DNA of 64,000 bases from assembly GCF_003855395.1 (NCBI RefSeq), contig NZ_CP034015.1:4040001-4104000 (forward strand), in the 5' to 3' direction. Below are positions 1-9,705 of the stretch, piece by piece. Each line of letters starts with the position of its first letter. The first letter of the stretch is position 1. The notes beneath the pieces were generated by a model that had not been told where the DNA came from, ran no database searches, and saw only the letters and a list, made by a program, of their open reading frames with translations. This DNA comes from Shewanella livingstonensis. GTDB taxonomy: Bacteria > Pseudomonadota > Gammaproteobacteria > Enterobacterales > Shewanellaceae. The position numbers and the translations under genes were made by a program.

Positions 1-1
1 A

Positions 2-568
2 GAGGCAACCTTAATCGGCTGTTGGGCTCATGCTCGTCGTAAATTTATCGACGCGAAAAAGCTACAAGGTAAAAACAAAACCGGTAAAGCGGATGTGGTA
101 TTGAGCCTTATCCAAAAACTGTACGCTGTTGAGTCACGCGTTAAAGATAAAAGTGTTGATGAAAAGTACATTGCCAGACAACAAGCCAGTGTGCCTATAC
201 TGGACAAGCTAAAAGCATGGCTTGAGCAGAACCAGCCAAATTTAGTGGGTAATACCAAACTGATTGAGGCGGCTAATTACCTGGCTAATCAATGGCACAA
301 GCTTATCCGTTATGTGGATGATGGACGACTCAGCATCGATAACAATAGAGCTGAACGCGCGGTAAAACCATTTGTGATAGGCCGAAAGAATTGGTTATTT
401 AGCCAAACAGCTAACGGTGCACATGCTAGTGCCACCCTTTACAGTATTGTGGAAACCGCAAAGGTAAATGGTCTAATCCCATTTGATTACATCATGGTTT
501 GCCTTGATGAACTGTGTAAACCAGAACCCAATATCGACAGCCTGTTACCATGGAATTTTAAAAAGTAG
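2..568 (+). CDS. tnpC: IS66 family transposase (TnpC-like), C-terminal part
   Basis: The frame is open from base 2, so the start lies outside the window. The visible 188 residues begin with the conserved IS66 segment containing GCWAHARRKF and include NNRAERAVKPFVIGRKNW, where the last acidic residue of the DDE catalytic site is expected. The C-terminus ends near PWNF, as in the IS66 C-terminal domain. It would catalyse cut-and-paste or copy transposition together with TnpA and TnpB, which are not visible. No frameshift or stop is seen in this part, so the reading frame may be intact. The family call is firm; activity is not demonstrated. Confidence 0.88.
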   Translation, partial: EATLIGCWAHARRKFIDAKKLQGKNKTGKADVVLSLIQKLYAVESRVKDKSVDEKYIARQQASVPILDKLKAWLEQNQPNLVGNTKLIEAANYLANQWHKLIRYVDDGRLSIDNNRAERAVKPFVIGRKNWLFSQTANGAHASATLYSIVETAKVNGLIPFDYIMVCLDELCKPEPNIDSLLPWNFKK

Positions 569-590
569 GTGTGGTTCGCTAGACGGTTAC
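569..590. repeat. Putative right terminal inverted repeat of the IS66 element
   Basis: These 22 bp follow directly after the transposase stop codon. The complementary strand starts GTAACCGTCTAG, matching the GTAA-type ends of IS66 elements. The partner repeat lies outside the window, so the exact length cannot be set. Confidence 0.6.
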
Positions 591-624
591 AATAGATGAA
601 CTAGATTACACATTATAAAAGAAA

Positions 625-650
625 AATGCCGATAATTACTTATCGGCATT
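625..650. terminator. Bidirectional intrinsic terminator
   Basis: There is a perfect 11-bp stem (AATGCCGATAA / TTATCGGCATT) with a TTAC loop. A T-rich stretch follows on the plus side and an A-run precedes it, giving a T-tract on the minus strand. It separates the IS66 end from the convergent minus-strand DUF3718 gene. Confidence 0.8.
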
Positions 651-684
651 GTTGTTTTTAGGTTTCGATTACTGGCTGATGCAG

Positions 685-1092
685 TTATTCATCATCAGAC
701 TCAGCACTACCACCTAGGCGACCTTTAATCGCAGTGGTAATTTCGCTTGCATCATGACCATTGGCAGAAGCCCAATCTAAAATGGTTTTACCATCAGCTT
801 CTGGTGCAGCGAGATCTGATGATGGCATGCGCTTAGCGATAAACTCACCGACATTACCAGCATTCGACTTGTAGGCAGTACGTAATAAACTGCTGCCATC
901 ACAAGAAATGCTTGAGTAAATGTTACGTAACTTAACACGGCTCTCTTTCATTTTCTTACGTAAACGGTTTTTATCATCTGATTTTACATAATCACAAATA
1001 TTTGCAACTAATTGATCTGTATCGGCAATAGCAGGGGCTGACACAAAAGATGCTGCAATCAGGGCTGCAATAGCTACAGGCAATAGACGCAT
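685..1092 (-). CDS. DUF3718 family secreted protein
   Basis: A 135-residue protein of unknown function. It starts with a typical Sec signal peptide: a basic Met-Arg start, an alanine-rich hydrophobic core, and likely cleavage after SAPAIA near residue 23. The mature part has ICDYVKSDDKNRLRKK and a conserved-looking cysteine pair (near residues 33 and 64) that could form a periplasmic disulfide. This pattern matches the DUF3718 family I associate with Shewanella and relatives. The C-terminal half has an ankyrin-like DGKTILDWASANGH segment. The ATG is preceded by a strong GGAGT ribosome site 5 nt upstream. It is a monocistronic gene ending at the 625-650 terminator. The function is unknown. Confidence 0.75.
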   Translation of the reverse strand: MRLLPVAIAALIAASFVSAPAIADTDQLVANICDYVKSDDKNRLRKKMKESRVKLRNIYSSISCDGSSLLRTAYKSNAGNVGEFIAKRMPSSDLAAPEADGKTILDWASANGHDASEITTAIKGRLGGSAESDDE

Positions 1093-1190
1093 CTGACACT
1101 CCTTTATCTTTTTATAGTTATATAGCTATGCGTAGAAATCATGTTTTTGATCGCTGTCACATATTAATTTCAGGGTTAAACGTGACTAAT

Positions 1191-1673
1191 TTAACACTTT
1201 TTGACGAAAGTGTTAAAACTATATTGCAATCCTTTGTCGTTTGTTACATTTACTGAATTCTGTAAATCCCAAGAGCCATCGTTCCAATCGGGAAACACCG
1301 TATCACCATCAACATCTAAATCAATTAAAGTGAGATATAAAACGTCAGCTTTAGGCAATAATTGTTGATAAAGCTGGCCACCGCCAATTACCACTATTTC
1401 ATCGCAATCCCCTGCAGCAACAAGCGCTTGCTCGAAGCTTTCTACGCAGGTTACCCCTTCAATACTCAACTGACGATTACGACTAATCACAATATTATGC
1501 CGTCCAGGTAATGGTCGCCCGATGGACTCGAATGTTTTTCGTCCCATAACCACAGGTTTAGACAGGGTCATCGCTTTAAAATGGCGTAAATCATCAGGTA
1601 AATGCCATGGCATTTTGTTGTCTTTACCTATAACTCTGTTATTGGCCATTGCGGCAATCATTGCTATACGCAT
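1191..1673 (-). CDS. folA: Dihydrofolate reductase
   Basis: Reduces dihydrofolate to tetrahydrofolate with NADPH in the cytosol, feeding one-carbon metabolism and thymidylate synthesis. The 160-residue length equals that of the E. coli enzyme. Visible motifs are the N-terminal IAAMANNRVIG strand, MPWHLPDD with the catalytic Asp at residue 27, the NADP-binding GRKTFESIGRPLPGR segment (about 44-58) and VIGGGQLYQQ near 95-105. The ATG is preceded by AAGGA. It lies 19 bp downstream of yjjB and is probably the last gene of an obg-yjjP-yjjB-folA transcript. This is a trimethoprim-target-type chromosomal enzyme; nothing suggests a resistance variant. Confidence 0.97.
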   Translation of the reverse strand: MRIAMIAAMANNRVIGKDNKMPWHLPDDLRHFKAMTLSKPVVMGRKTFESIGRPLPGRHNIVISRNRQLSIEGVTCVESFEQALVAAGDCDEIVVIGGGQLYQQLLPKADVLYLTLIDLDVDGDTVFPDWNDGSWDLQNSVNVTNDKGLQYSFNTFVKKC

Positions 1674-1692
1674 GGAAGCAAAATCCTTATGG

Positions 1693-2163
1693 TTAAATTA
1701 TCGGTCTAGTACGGTAGTAAAGTAAGCTTGGTAACGCTAACCCAACAGCAAGCGCACCTAAAATAAAGACGGTTTTTAACCCATTGACAACAACTTGAGC
1801 GGTGAGTTCAGGACTAACCTGACTTTGAGCTGTAAGTTGAATTAATGCAATCACGGTATTGAACGCATACGTTCCTGGCACCATTGGAATAATGGCTGCA
1901 ACAGCATACATAAGTGGTGGAGCAAGATGACGCTTAGCAAACTGAATAGTGATCACGCCTACAATAGCAGAGGCAATAAAGGTCGCCCATTCAATAGGCA
2001 TTGAAAAATGTAACAAAAAGGTTCTTGAACTATGGCCGATGGCTCCTGCTATTGCGCAGTAAATCAAATAGCGTTTAGGTACATTAAACACCATTGCAAA
2101 ACCAATTGCTGGGATTGCCGAAAAAAAAGCATCATGCAATAGCAAACCGATAAGTGGCAGCAT
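1693..2163 (-). CDS. yjjB: Threonine/serine exporter subunit, YjjB-like (ThrE C-terminal half)
   Basis: A 156-residue integral membrane protein with about four to five hydrophobic helices. It corresponds to the C-terminal half (DUF3815) of the ThrE exporter. In E. coli and relatives YjjP and YjjB are separate proteins thought to act together. The signature VPGTYAFNT sits near residues 95-105. An upstream in-frame start would give 182 aa, but I use the ATG at 2163 because it overlaps the yjjP stop (TAATG), indicating translational coupling, and the extension would read through yjjP coding sequence. Substrate specificity is inferred from the family. Confidence 0.88.
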   Translation of the reverse strand: MLPLIGLLLHDAFFSAIPAIGFAMVFNVPKRYLIYCAIAGAIGHSSRTFLLHFSMPIEWATFIASAIVGVITIQFAKRHLAPPLMYAVAAIIPMVPGTYAFNTVIALIQLTAQSQVSPELTAQVVVNGLKTVFILGALAVGLALPSLLYYRTRPII

Positions 2164-2921
2164 TAAAAAATCCCGCCCATTTGCATCGCAATAGTAATAC
2201 CAATAACCGATGCTAAAGTGAGTAGCGTGGCGTGGCCCCAACGAGAAATACCGACATTCATATGGCCTTTCACCATATCAGAAATAGCGTTAATTAACGG
2301 AAATCCGGGAACTAGCATCAATACGCTTGCGGCCATTGTGACTTGAGGGGTATTGGTAATTGGCAAAATATAGCCAACCTGGGCTACGGCAGTAATAATA
2401 AATGCCGTAACTGAAAAATTAATCAATAAATTGAAATGGCGAGATGCCAAAAAAAGACGCACCATCATGCCTATCGATGAGGCCACAAAAGTGATTAAAC
2501 ATGCCATTAAGTCACCATCAAATAAATGGCAGAAGCTTGCACATGACAAGCCTATCATGGTGACTACGGCAATTGCGGGATAAGTTTTAGGCGTGATATG
2601 AGCGAGACGTCGGCGAACTTCGTTGGCACCATAAATACCTTTTTCTGCCAATATACAAATTCGCTGCAATTCACAAATCACCATCATATTAATGCCATGA
2701 GCACGAATACGACGTGTAGTAGTAACGCAGCGACCGTGTACTAAGCTAGTCAATACTAATGCATTGGATGAAATCGATATTTCAATACTAGCAATACCGA
2801 GTGCTTTACCAAGACGCTGGCTAATCTCTTCAACAAGATCAGACTCAGCGCCATAAGCCAACAGTAACTGCGCACAACGCACTACAAGGCGGGTAATTTC
2901 ATTTTGGCTATCTTCGTACAC
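2163..2921 (-). CDS. yjjP: Threonine/serine exporter subunit, YjjP-like (ThrE N-terminal half)
   Basis: A 252-residue protein of the ThrE/YjjP (DUF1212) family. A soluble N-terminal region of about 110 residues holds the family-like YGAESDLVEEI and VTTTRRI segments. About four or five transmembrane helices follow, including MLVPGFPLINAISD near residues 200-215, a conserved ThrE motif. With the overlapping yjjB it would form a two-component exporter for threonine, serine or related metabolites in the inner membrane. It starts 20 bp after obg, so it is likely cotranscribed. Function is inferred from the family. Confidence 0.9.
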   Translation of the reverse strand: MYEDSQNEITRLVVRCAQLLLAYGAESDLVEEISQRLGKALGIASIEISISSNALVLTSLVHGRCVTTTRRIRAHGINMMVICELQRICILAEKGIYGANEVRRRLAHITPKTYPAIAVVTMIGLSCASFCHLFDGDLMACLITFVASSIGMMVRLFLASRHFNLLINFSVTAFIITAVAQVGYILPITNTPQVTMAASVLMLVPGFPLINAISDMVKGHMNVGISRWGHATLLTLASVIGITIAMQMGGIF

Positions 2922-2941
2922 GATATCCTCAAATGAGTCTT

Positions 2942-4126
<1,185 letters not shown>

Positions 4127-4141
4127 TTAATCTGTAATTAT

Positions 4142-4160
4142 AACCCCAATAATTGGGGTT
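4142..4160. promoter_or_regulatory. Short GC hairpin in the obg leader
   Basis: An 8-bp perfect stem (AACCCCAA / TTGGGGTT) with a 3-nt loop lies about 34 bp upstream of the obg start codon. On the minus strand it is followed by TATAATTAC rather than a run of T, so it is not a classic terminator. It may be a leader structure or part of the promoter area. Function is not established. Confidence 0.35.
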
Positions 4161-4261
4161 TGCAGGAAAGCACTGAAGATAGCATTCATCACTATATCGC
4201 CTACTGCATATAAACAAAATCATTAAACTATCAACAACAGTTTAATAACATAAAAAACACA

Positions 4262-4286
4262 AAAGCCCTACCATAGGCAGGGCTTT
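4262..4286 (-). terminator. Intrinsic terminator of rplU-rpmA
   Basis: An 11-bp stem (AAAGCCCTGCC paired with GGTAGGGCTTT on the minus strand, including one G-U pair) with a 3-nt loop is followed on the minus strand by TTTTGTGTTTTTT. It starts about 20 bp after the rpmA stop codon. Confidence 0.85.
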
Positions 4287-4307
4287 CGAAATCTAGCTTA
4301 TAAAGAG

Positions 4308-4565
<258 letters not shown>

Positions 4566-4578
4566 TTAGACTCCTAAA

Positions 4579-4890
4579 TTATGCGCTAATCGCAGTGATT
4601 TTAACTTCAGTGAACCACTGACGGTGGCCCATTTTCTTGTCGTGATGCTTACGACGACGGAACTTAATAATAGTTACCTTATCGCCGCGACCATGTCCAA
4701 CTACTTCAGCTACGACTTTACCGCCAGCAACTAAAGGAGCACCAACATGCACTGTTTCACCATCAGCGATCAATAAAACTTGATCGAATTCTACGGTTTC
4801 ACCAGTAGCAACTTCTAATTTTTCTAAACGAACTGTATGACCTTCAGCAACACGGTGTTGCTTTCCGCCACTTTGAAAAACAGCATACAT
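4579..4890 (-). CDS. rplU: 50S ribosomal protein L21
   Basis: A 103-residue large-subunit rRNA-binding protein. The start [14 protein letters not shown] is typical, and the C-terminal [22 protein letters not shown] is the conserved basic L21 signature. A GTG/ATG extension upstream exists, but family length and the conserved MYAVF start support the ATG at 4890, with GGAG 11 nt upstream. It is the first gene of the rplU-rpmA operon and divergent from ispB, as in E. coli. Confidence 0.97.
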   Translation of the reverse strand: MYAVFQSGGKQHRVAEGHTVRLEKLEVATGETVEFDQVLLIADGETVHVGAPLVAGGKVVAEVVGHGRGDKVTIIKFRRRKHHDKKMGHRQWFTEVKITAISA

Positions 4891-5294
4891 GGCTATTTTA
4901 CTCCAAATGACTAACACACTAACTCATATTATTGACGAGACTAGGTGCTAAAAAACTTTTAATGACAATGGGCGCGGATTCTACGCGAAGAATTATCATC
5001 CGGCAAGTCATTATTCACTATCAAATAAAAAAGACCTTATTACTGCACACTATTCATTAATAGCTAATGTGCCGTGTTTAAAATTTAGTTAACATGATGG
5101 TGTTCATTTATACCTACATTTTATAGGTAAATTGAGACTAATCCAGCAAACTATCGCAAAATCAGGATTATGTAAGCTCAATTATGGAAATACATACTTT
5201 GAAAAATAGCACTAATATCCTGTAAGATATGCGTTCTAATTCGATATGACTAATTAAGGGTGCAAAGCCTGTCGCCCAACAACCAGAGACTATT
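4891..5294. other. Divergent promoter region between rplU and ispB
   Basis: About 400 bp without a gene. The only feature I can support is a sigma-70-like promoter toward ispB near 5199-5228. The minus-strand promoter of rplU must also lie here, but I could not pick it unambiguously from the AT-rich sequence. Confidence 0.5.
5199..5228 (+). promoter_or_regulatory. Candidate sigma-70 promoter for ispB
   Basis: TTGAAA at 5199-5204 and TAAGAT at 5223-5228 are separated by 18 bp, about 65 bp before the ispB ATG. This is a consensus match only. Confidence 0.45.
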
Positions 5295-6266
5295 ATGGAT
5301 TTAAACGCCATTCGTCAACTGGCTGACACTGATATGCAAGCAGTCAATCAGCTGATATACAAACAACTTGAATCTGATGTAGCCCTAATTAATCAATTAG
5401 GCTTTTACATTATCAATGGCGGTGGTAAGCGCTTACGCCCGTTATTATCAGTATTAGCCGCGCGAGCCGTTGACTACCAAGGCGAACATCACCTTAAACT
5501 CGCGGCAATTATCGAATTTATACATACCGCATCTTTATTGCATGACGATGTTGTTGATGAATCGACACTGCGTCGGGGCCGTGAAACAGCCAATGCCTTA
5601 TTTGGTAATAGCGCAAGCGTGCTCGTAGGTGACTTTTTATATACTCGTTCATTTCAAATGATGACCGAACTCGACAACATGAAAGTGCTGCAAGTTCTCG
5701 CTCATACTACTAACGTACTCGCTGAAGGTGAGGTGTTACAGTTGATGAACTGCAATGACCCTGATACCACTGAAGCAAACTACATGCGCGTTATCTATTG
5801 TAAAACGGCAAAATTGTTTGAAGCAGCAACTCAGTTAGCCGGTGTTTTAGCCAATGTCAGCCCAGAACAAGAACAAGCATTAGCTGATTACGGCAAATAT
5901 CTCGGCACAGCTTTTCAATTAACCGATGACTTACTTGATTATACGGCTAACGCCGATGAACTAGGTAAAAATATTGGCGATGATCTTGCTGAAGGCAAAC
6001 CTACATTACCGTTAATTTATGCCATGGAAAATGGTTCTGACACGGCTAAAAAGCTTATTAGGCAAGCAATTGAGCAAAGCGATGGCACTAAAGCTATTGA
6101 TGAGATATTAGTGGCGTTAGAGGAGTCTGGAGCATTGATTTATACTCAAGAAAAGGCTCAAGTTGAAGCGCAGAAAGCGATTGATGCACTCAGTATTTTT
6201 CCAGATAACAGTTATAAACAAGCATTAATTTCACTCGCTCATTTGTCAGTTAATCGCAGTAGTTAA
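5295..6266 (+). CDS. ispB: Octaprenyl diphosphate synthase
   Basis: Condenses isopentenyl diphosphate onto farnesyl diphosphate to make the all-trans side chain of ubiquinone and menaquinone. The 323-residue length fits IspB. The first aspartate-rich motif is LLHDDVVDE (Asp 84, 85, 88) and the second is LTDDLLDY (Asp 211, 212, 215). GGGKRLRPL near 42-50 binds the diphosphate. The position divergent from rplU-rpmA is the same as in E. coli. It is monocistronic and ends before the 6339-6373 terminator. Confidence 0.95.
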   Translation: MDLNAIRQLADTDMQAVNQLIYKQLESDVALINQLGFYIINGGGKRLRPLLSVLAARAVDYQGEHHLKLAAIIEFIHTASLLHDDVVDESTLRRGRETANALFGNSASVLVGDFLYTRSFQMMTELDNMKVLQVLAHTTNVLAEGEVLQLMNCNDPDTTEANYMRVIYCKTAKLFEAATQLAGVLANVSPEQEQALADYGKYLGTAFQLTDDLLDYTANADELGKNIGDDLAEGKPTLPLIYAMENGSDTAKKLIRQAIEQSDGTKAIDEILVALEESGALIYTQEKAQVEAQKAIDALSIFPDNSYKQALISLAHLSVNRSS

Positions 6267-6338
6267 CGGTAATTTGCGTTTGAATGGTTAATATAGGTTC
6301 ATTTTTGAAGACTATATTTTTCTGATAATAATATTAAT

Positions 6339-6373
6339 AAAAAAGGTGTGAATTTAATATTCACACCTTTTTT
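6339..6373. terminator. Bidirectional terminator between ispB and ung
   Basis: A perfect 15-bp stem beginning AAAAAAGGTGTGAAT pairs with ATTCACACCTTTTTT around a 5-nt loop. It gives T-tracts in both directions, serving the convergent ispB (+) and ung (-) genes. Confidence 0.9.
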
Positions 6374-6377
6374 ATAA

Positions 6378-7040
6378 TCAAATCTGCCAATTTATTGGTT
6401 TGCTGCCCTGCTCAATTAACAATCGATTTATACTTGAAAAATGACCACAACCAAAAAAGCCACGATAAGCCGATAACGGTGATGGATGAGGACCGTTCAG
6501 CACATGGTGATGAGAGGCTGTGATAAGCCGACCTTTCTTAATTGCATGATTGCCCCAACAGACAACTATAATCGGTGACGCTTGTTGATCTAACTGCTTT
6601 AGTACACTGTCGGTAAATGTCTCCCAGCCAGATTTAGCGTGTGAATGAGCGAATCCCTGCTCAACCGTCAGCACAGTATTTAATAATAGTACCCCTTGCT
6701 TAGCCCAAGCGCTTAAATCGCCGTGTTCAGGTGTTGTAAAACCTTCGATGTCATTCGTTAATTCTTTATAAATGTTAGCTAATGATGGCGGTGGTTTTAT
6801 GCCTTTTTTAACCGAAAAAGACAGCCCCTGGGCTTGATTAGGCCCGTGGTAAGGGTCTTGGCCTAATATCACCACTTTAACCTCTGACAGTGGTGTTAAA
6901 TCAAAAGCGGCAAACACTTCATCATCTGGTGGATAAACAACTTTATCATCCGCTCTTTGTGAAGCTATAAAGTTCTGCAAATGTTGATAATATGGCTGTG
7001 TTTGTTGTTGTTCAAACAGCTCTTGCCAATGGGAAGTCAT
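6378..7040 (-). CDS. ung: Uracil-DNA glycosylase
   Basis: Removes uracil from DNA to start base-excision repair. It has 220 residues, as usual for family 1 UDG. Motif A is [11 protein letters not shown] with the water-activating Asp at 62. The uracil-recognition Asn sits in [10 protein letters not shown], and the minor-groove loop is [20 protein letters not shown] with the catalytic His near residue 185. All catalytic elements are present. It is a single gene convergent with ispB. Confidence 0.97.
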   Translation of the reverse strand: MTSHWQELFEQQQTQPYYQHLQNFIASQRADDKVVYPPDDEVFAAFDLTPLSEVKVVILGQDPYHGPNQAQGLSFSVKKGIKPPPSLANIYKELTNDIEGFTTPEHGDLSAWAKQGVLLLNTVLTVEQGFAHSHAKSGWETFTDSVLKQLDQQASPIIVVCWGNHAIKKGRLITASHHHVLNGPHPSPLSAYRGFFGCGHFSSINRLLIEQGSKPINWQI

Positions 7041-7132
7041 CTACATATATTCCTTAAAAAGTAAGCGATAAGTTAGTAAACTACTCAGTCTTTAGTTTAC
7101 TATTAACAGATTAATCACTCTTATGACTAATT

Positions 7133-7696
7133 ATGATGCTATTACACCAGAATTCAGACAATAACAAAAACACCGCTAAAAATGGTTTTACCCTTATTGA
7201 ACTGGTCGTTGTTATCATCATACTTGGGATTATTGCGGTTGTTGCCTTACCAAAGTTTATCGATTTAGGCCAAGATGCTAAAATCGCAACGGTAAAAGCC
7301 ACTGGTGGAGCATTTTCTTCAGCGGTATCATTGGCGCACATAAAATGGGCCGTTATGGGTTATTCAGGTCCCGCTGATAATTTAGCTATTTTCAGCCAGG
7401 CGGGAGCCGATGGCGAACTTGATATGAATTTATGGGGTTATCCCGCACAAAATTATCCACCTTACGAAGCTTCTCCAAGACTTAATAATATTAATGACTG
7501 CCTCTCAATATGGCCTACTCTGTTACAGGATGGTCCAAGTGTTTCCAACAGTACAGATAGAGGTACCTCTGATTATCAAGCTGAATATATCAACCCAGAT
7601 CAATGTCGATATAACTACAACTCATTAGCACTTATGTCGATATATTATGACTCACGTAACGGCCAAGTCTTAGTCGATTCAGATCCCAACAGCTAA
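7133..7696 (+). CDS. Solitary prepilin / minor pseudopilin of the MSHA-like type
   Basis: A 187-residue protein with a type IV prepilin leader of about 18 residues ending in Gly, then FTLIELVVVIIILGIIAVVALP, the class III signal recognised by prepilin peptidase PilD. Phe+1 and Glu+5 are present. The globular part contains two cysteines (in NDCLSIW and DQCRYNY) that could form the D-region disulfide. It is related to MSHA pilin-like proteins but stands alone, with no pilus assembly genes nearby. The two adjacent ATG codons (7133, 7136) have no clear ribosome site. Which pilus or secretion apparatus it joins is unknown. Confidence 0.8.
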   Translation: MMLLHQNSDNNKNTAKNGFTLIELVVVIIILGIIAVVALPKFIDLGQDAKIATVKATGGAFSSAVSLAHIKWAVMGYSGPADNLAIFSQAGADGELDMNLWGYPAQNYPPYEASPRLNNINDCLSIWPTLLQDGPSVSNSTDRGTSDYQAEYINPDQCRYNYNSLALMSIYYDSRNGQVLVDSDPNS

Positions 7697-7768
7697 TTTT
7701 TTACCTGATATTTTCAAATAAAAACGTTACACTCAGTGGAAAATTAACTTACCAACAAAGTGGATCTG

Positions 7769-8095
7769 ATGTCTGAAACCAAAACAGAATTAACCATGTA
7801 TCAAATTGCTGATCAATTTATTGCCCTAGCTAATCAACTAAGCCAACAAGAAAATGATATTGGTAAAGTGGGTACTGCAATGAGATTTGCCTCAGCACGT
7901 TTTAATGCGTTCGAAGCCTCTATTAAATCAGCTGATCTTGCAGCTGAAAAAGATCATGCATTAGCTTGGTTCTCTGATGAATTTAAAGCCATGCTAAAAG
8001 AAAATTTAGAAGATCATATTGCTAACCCACCTGTAGCTGCTGAGCAACAAGAACAAAAAAATGATGATAGCGTGCAGATGTTTAAAGGCGTCTAA
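7769..8095 (+). CDS. DUF3144 family protein
   Basis: A 108-residue, largely helical, soluble protein of unknown function. The segment IADQFIALANQLSQ followed by VGTAMRFASARFNAFEAS is the hallmark I associate with DUF3144. The C-terminal tail is polar and Gln/Glu rich. An in-frame GTG lies at 7760, but the ATG at 7769 has AGTGGA at proper spacing and gives the usual N-terminus. It is a single gene with no partner suggesting a role. Confidence 0.75.
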   Translation: MSETKTELTMYQIADQFIALANQLSQQENDIGKVGTAMRFASARFNAFEASIKSADLAAEKDHALAWFSDEFKAMLKENLEDHIANPPVAAEQQEQKNDDSVQMFKGV

Positions 8096-8161
8096 TCTCT
8101 ATTAGATACAATGATTAGTCACAGTGATTAGTCACAGTAATCAAACTTAGCTATCTATCAA

Positions 8162-8189
8162 CATCCCTAGCAGATTACCGCTAGGGATG
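8162..8189. terminator. Stem-loop between DUF3144 and lysE-like genes
   Basis: A perfect 10-bp stem (CATCCCTAGC / GCTAGGGATG) with an 8-nt loop lies between two convergent genes. No clear T-run follows, so termination is plausible but not certain. Confidence 0.45.
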
Positions 8190-8298
8190 ACTTTAACCTG
8201 CTAATAGTAGACTTTCGTACGATTAATCCTCGATACTCACTCTATAAATTCATCTTTCCAGTCAATATCAACCACGAGTAGCCGATTAAAACTGAGCG

Positions 8299-8916
8299 CT
8301 AAAACAACGTGTAGACAACTCTAATTGATAGTAAAATCAGTACAACACCTGACAGTCTATCTATCAATTTTGTCTTTTCACGTAATTTAGGCAATACAGC
8401 TGAATGCGATAATACAAATGCAATAATGGTGTACCACACGCCATCAATAATGAGCGGCGTAAATACAATCAACGCTTGGCCCGTTATCGTTTGAGCAGCC
8501 AATACAAACTGACTAAATAAGGCGAGAAAAAATAATAAAATCTTTGGATTAAAAAGTGAAATAGCTAAACCATCTCGGGCAGCAACCCATAAACTAGTAG
8601 GTTGTCCTGCTGCTAATTTCTGCTGCATTCCCCCTTTAGACCCAAGAGCTTGAATGCCCATCCAAGCTAAGTAAATCGCCCCTGTTAGCGCTATAGTATT
8701 AAAAATTAATGGCGACGCTTTCAATATTGCGGCCAAACCTAACAAGGTCACAAGAGCATATATACCAATCCCAATTGAATGCGCCCAAGCACACACTACT
8801 CCGTGTAATCTCCCACCACTGAGAGTATGCCTTACCACCATGGCTAAACTAGGCCCTGGAGACATAGCTCCCAGACAGCATATTGCTAATAGCCCCAGCC
8901 AAGTACTTAATGTCAT
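8299..8916 (-). CDS. LysE/RhtB family amino-acid exporter
   Basis: A 205-residue inner-membrane protein with about six hydrophobic helices. The N-terminal GAMSPGPSLAMVVRHTLSGGR is the LysE/RhtB signature. SLFNPKILLFFLALFSQFV near 120-140 is the second conserved segment. Members export amino acids such as homoserine, threonine or lysine; the substrate cannot be told. The ATG has AAGAGGTG just upstream. It is divergent from the thioredoxin-like gene at 9051. Confidence 0.88.
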   Translation of the reverse strand: MTLSTWLGLLAICCLGAMSPGPSLAMVVRHTLSGGRLHGVVCAWAHSIGIGIYALVTLLGLAAILKASPLIFNTIALTGAIYLAWMGIQALGSKGGMQQKLAAGQPTSLWVAARDGLAISLFNPKILLFFLALFSQFVLAAQTITGQALIVFTPLIIDGVWYTIIAFVLSHSAVLPKLREKTKLIDRLSGVVLILLSIRVVYTLF

Positions 8917-9050
8917 AACACCTCTTCTTTACAGTTACTTAATCATCAATTTTTGTGTGAAAATAACGTTTAACAACCAATTAAGTGTGCACTGCTAATC
9001 TAGCGCCACTGATATGGATTGATATATTAACGTATTTACAGGACAAACCT

Positions 9051-9584
9051 ATGGCAACATTAATGATGATATTACTCTTGGTTATTTTTAGCGCCGTAGG
9101 GATATTGATATTGGCTAAAATTAAAGGTAAATCGATTCCAACCTTGGTGATAGTAATGCTCATTTTTATGGGGATCTGTTTTGCAGGCGTTATTGCGTTT
9201 GTTAATAAAGGCGAAAACTACCAAGCTTACCAAACATTGCGCTGGCAGCCGCTTGAATCAGAGAAAATTGCTGGCTATGTTGCACAAGGTTATATTGTGT
9301 TTGTCGATATAACAGCCGACTGGTGTGTACCCTGCCAAACGAATAAAGCCAACGTACTTCATCGCGAACAAGTCGTAAATCAATTAAACCAACAGCACAT
9401 TATTCTTATGCAAGGTAACTGGACCCAAGCCGATGCCGTTATTGAGCAATATATGGGGCAACAAGGGGCTGCTGGCACGCCGTTTAATAAAATCTATGGA
9501 TCATCCTACCCTGAGGGTATTGAGTTGCCTAAAGCGCTGATTATTGACGATGTGTATCGAGCATTAGCTTTAGTCGTCAAATAA
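9051..9584 (+). CDS. Membrane-anchored thioredoxin-like protein, apparent C-terminal remnant of an ScsB/DsbD-type reductase
   Basis: From the ATG at 9051 it has 177 residues: two transmembrane helices (about 5-25 and 32-50), then a thioredoxin-like domain. ITADWCVPCQTNK carries the CxxC redox motif and GTPFNKIYG holds the cis-Pro region. This arrangement matches the last transmembrane helices plus C-terminal domain of ScsB/DsbD-type reductases, whose N-terminal domain and remaining helices are absent. The in-frame sequence from a GTG at 8985 also looks like DsbD-type membrane sequence, then a TAA stops the frame at 8982. It could be a truncated gene or a stand-alone periplasmic thiol reductase. 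Confidence 0.65.
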   Translation: MATLMMILLLVIFSAVGILILAKIKGKSIPTLVIVMLIFMGICFAGVIAFVNKGENYQAYQTLRWQPLESEKIAGYVAQGYIVFVDITADWCVPCQTNKANVLHREQVVNQLNQQHIILMQGNWTQADAVIEQYMGQQGAAGTPFNKIYGSSYPEGIELPKALIIDDVYRALALVVK

Positions 9585-9646
9585 GATACTTAATCTTCAA
9601 GAAATATTTAGTCTTCAAGAAAGATACTTAAAAATGCTCTCAATAA

Positions 9647-9671
9647 AAAAGACTGCCGCAGCAGTCTTTTT
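9647..9671. terminator. Bidirectional terminator
   Basis: The stem AAAAGACTGC / GCAGTCTTTT with a CGCA loop is flanked by A-run and T-run. It lies between the convergent thioredoxin-like gene and the TonB-dependent receptor. Confidence 0.9.
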
Positions 9672-9705
9672 AGTTTTTGATTTGTATTTTACATGTCGCT
9701 AACGC

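Larger units (their letters stand above)
1..590 (+). mobile_element. Right end of an IS66-family insertion sequence, cut by the window edge
   Basis: The stretch holds the 3' part of a TnpC-type transposase followed 22 bp later by a sequence that, read on the minus strand, starts GTAACCGTCTAGCGAACC. IS66-family elements characteristically end in GTAA-type inverted repeats, so the element probably ends at about 590. The left end and the tnpA/tnpB genes would lie upstream of the window, so completeness cannot be judged. The 8 bp after the end (591-598, AATAGATG) would be the target duplication if a matching copy lies at the left end. Confidence 0.75.

Noticed and set aside
8111..8137. Direct repeat GATTAGTCACAGT twice after the DUF3144 gene
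   Set aside because: Two short copies only, no nearby regulated gene in a suitable position.
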